64,000 nucleotides of DNA from Arthrobacter sp. CJ23 (lineage in GTDB: Bacteria; Actinomycetota; Actinomycetes; Actinomycetales; Micrococcaceae). A program made the translations under genes and the position numbers. Shown here one piece after another: positions 62,676 through 64,000 of this stretch. Position 1 is the stretch's first letter. Every line of letters begins with the position of its first letter. Where the stretch lies: positions 2,294,001 through 2,358,000 of the forward strand of contig NZ_CP102950.1 in the NCBI RefSeq assembly GCF_024741795.1. Reading direction: 5' to 3'. The notes below the pieces were generated by a model that had not been told where the DNA came from, did not search any database, and saw only the letters and a list, made by a program, of their open reading frames with translations.

Positions 62676-63409
62676 GGCCTGTGCACGCCTTCCGGAACTG
62701 CTTCGAGCCCGGCGGCGCACAGCGCGCGGTACCGGGCCACGGCCTCGGCCGCTCCGCCGTCGAACACTATCCGGCCGTCGTCAACCACCAGGACGCGTTC
62801 CATGTCCAGCGCGAGCTCGAGGTCGTGGGTGGACATGATGATCTGCTGCTCCAGTCCGGCGAGCGTGCGGCGCAGGAGTTCGCGGTTGCGCAGGTCCAGC
62901 AGCGTGGACGGCTCGTCGAGCACCAGAACCTTGGGATCCACTGCCAGGACGGCGCACAGTGCCAGGAGCTGGCGTTCGCCGCCGGAGAGCTCGTAGATGC
63001 TCTGGTCCGCCAGGCGCAGCAGCCCGAAACGGTCCAGCACGGCCTCGGCGCGGGCGGCGCGTTCCCGGCCATTCTTGATCGAGCGGCGCAGGGAAAGCTC
63101 CACATCTTCACGGCCGGTGGGCATGACCAGTTGCGACAGGGGATCGGTGAACACGAATCCCACCTGGCCGCGGACGTGCCGCACTTCGGACGCAGTGTCG
63201 GATCCGTTGACGGTCACCGTGCCCTCGCTCGGCTCCACGAGTCCGTTCAGGAGCCGCAGCAGGGTGGACTTCCCGGAGCCGTTGGCCCCGATGACGCCGA
63301 TTCTGCGTTCCGTGAGTTCAAGTGAGACGTCCTGCAGCAGGGTCTTGGCCGTGTGGCTGCCGTCGACCGCCACACGCACCGCGACCCCGTTGAAAATGAT
63401 GGTGTTCAT
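62672..63409 (-). CDS. bioM: Energy-coupling factor ATPase BioM (EcfA)
   Basis: A 245-residue ABC ATPase that powers the biotin importer. Walker A is IGVIGANGSGKSTLLRLLNG (about residues 36-55), the Q-loop VGFVFTDPLSQLVMPT, the signature IYELSGGERQLLALCAVLAV (about 138-157), Walker B VLVLDEPSTLLDLRN and the switch IIMSTHDLELALDM. The gene lies 48 bp after bioY and overlaps bioN by four bases. Confidence 0.92.
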   Translation of the reverse strand: MNTIIFNGVAVRVAVDGSHTAKTLLQDVSLELTERRIGVIGANGSGKSTLLRLLNGLVEPSEGTVTVNGSDTASEVRHVRGQVGFVFTDPLSQLVMPTGREDVELSLRRSIKNGRERAARAEAVLDRFGLLRLADQSIYELSGGERQLLALCAVLAVDPKVLVLDEPSTLLDLRNRELLRRTLAGLEQQIIMSTHDLELALDMERVLVVDDGRIVFDGGAAEAVARYRALCAAGLEAVPEGVHRP

Positions 63410-63457
63410 GTACCGATTGTTCCTGCCCCGGAGCCTGCCGCTGAAACCGACCCCGCG

Positions 63458-64000
63458 CTAGCGCAGCTGCCGGACGCGGCGGACCAGGACGTCCGGGAAC
63501 GCCTTGTGGAGCGATACGGCAATGACGGACGCCAGGAAGCACTTCAGGATGTCCCCCGGGTAGTAGGGGAGGTCCGCCAGGAAGGCCTTGGTGAAGTCCA
63601 GCTTGCCGTTGACCATCATGCCCAGCACGCCCAGGCCGTGGACCAGGACAACGGTGCCCACCAGGGCGGCAAGGAACAGGAAGACCGTGCGGTACTTGGC
63701 GGTCCTGCGGATCACGACGCCGGCCAGCCAACCCGCCGCGGCGGCGGCCAGCGGGAACCCGATGATGTAGCCGGCCGAGGGGGTGGCCAGGATGCCCGGT
63801 CCGCTGCGGCCGCCGCTGAAGATCGGGAGCCCGGCCAGGCCCAGGAGGAGATAGAGCCCGACGGCGGCGAAACCGCGCCCGCCGCCCAGCACCAGTCCGG
63901 TCAGTACGACGGCGAGCAGCTGCAGGGTGATCGGCACGCCCAGGGCGCCGACGGGGATTCCCGGGATGAGCGCGGAAGCGGCCACGAGGGCGGCGAAGAC
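63458..64000 (-). CDS. bioY: Biotin transporter substrate-binding protein BioY (5' end cut by window)
   Basis: About 180 residues of BioY, the membrane S-component that binds biotin. The reading frame stays open to the window edge (VFAALVAASALIPGIP), so the true start lies beyond 64000. Conserved segments are GVPITLQLLAVVLTGLVLGG, LYLLLGLAGLPIFSGGRSGP with FATPSAGYIIGFP-like sequence (here LATPSAGYIIGFP), and the helix YYPGDILKCFLASVIAVSLH. Order bioY-bioM-bioN on the minus strand indicates a complete tripartite importer. Confidence 0.93.
   Translation of the reverse strand, partial: VFAALVAASALIPGIPVGALGVPITLQLLAVVLTGLVLGGGRGFAAVGLYLLLGLAGLPIFSGGRSGPGILATPSAGYIIGFPLAAAAAGWLAGVVIRRTAKYRTVFLFLAALVGTVVLVHGLGVLGMMVNGKLDFTKAFLADLPYYPGDILKCFLASVIAVSLHKAFPDVLVRRVRQLR

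Overview
The window is a gene-dense, high-GC chromosomal segment from an actinobacterium, most likely Arthrobacter or a close relative in the Micrococcaceae. The lineage call is inference. It rests on WhiA, OpcA, an RbpA-type RNA polymerase-binding protein, a CoaE-GrpB fusion, frequent GTG starts and GTGA/ATGA overlaps, and on the overall gene order. I see no rRNA, tRNA, insertion sequence, prophage or CRISPR array. The content is core housekeeping with a few accessory enzymes.

Layout. 0.1-3.1 kb: a lipoprotein, a membrane protein, a DHFR-fold reductase and a thioesterase. 3.1-10.1 kb: polA, an Eis-like acetyltransferase, a secreted polysaccharide deacetylase, and rpsA with its promoter and terminator. 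10.1-12.8 kb (minus): an FAD oxidase, a GNAT enzyme and an IMPACT/YigZ protein. 12.8-18.9 kb: a duplicated intergenic repeat, coaE-grpB, uvrB, a yybP-ykoY-type riboswitch with a TerC metal exporter, and an MFS transporter. 18.9-24.7 kb (minus): hydrolase, GNAT, CoA-transferase and a Ski2-like helicase. 24.8-35.7 kb: tam, a GntR regulator preceded by a tiny coupled ORF, uvrA with an SOS-like box, HAD phosphatase, plsC, then uvrC-rapZ-yvcK-whiA. 35.8-40.7 kb: sodA, gap-pgk-tpiA-secG, rbpA. 40.6-48.9 kb (minus): a carbon operon tkt-tal-pgi-zwf-opcA-pgl. 49.3-53.1 kb: ctaB, ctaA and a two-gene ABC exporter. 53.2-58.3 kb: sufR-sufB-sufD-Rieske-sufC-sufT. 58.5-64 kb: a zinc metallopeptidase, then an acyl-CoA ligase and thiolase facing the biotin transporter genes bioY-bioM-bioN. 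bioY runs off the window.

How the genes work together. PolA and UvrA, UvrB and UvrC give the core of nucleotide excision repair. Lower glycolysis (gap-pgk-tpiA) and the pentose phosphate operon (with pgi) sit back to back and meet at the convergent rbpA/pgl ends. CtaA and CtaB make heme A for cytochrome oxidase. The Suf genes build Fe-S clusters, but no cysteine desulfurase is present here.

The most striking cross-cutting signal is a -10 hexamer (TANNNT) placed 6-8 nt upstream of the start codon of at least sixteen genes on both strands, which is the signature of leaderless transcription. In several cases the TAG of that hexamer is also the stop codon of the upstream gene. Other notable items are an intrinsic terminator for the pgl operon embedded in the rbpA coding sequence, a dispersed ~58-bp intergenic repeat with three copies, a palindrome over the uvrB promoter inside coaE, and a biotin-transporter/ligase/thiolase cassette whose thiolase has lost its second catalytic cysteine.
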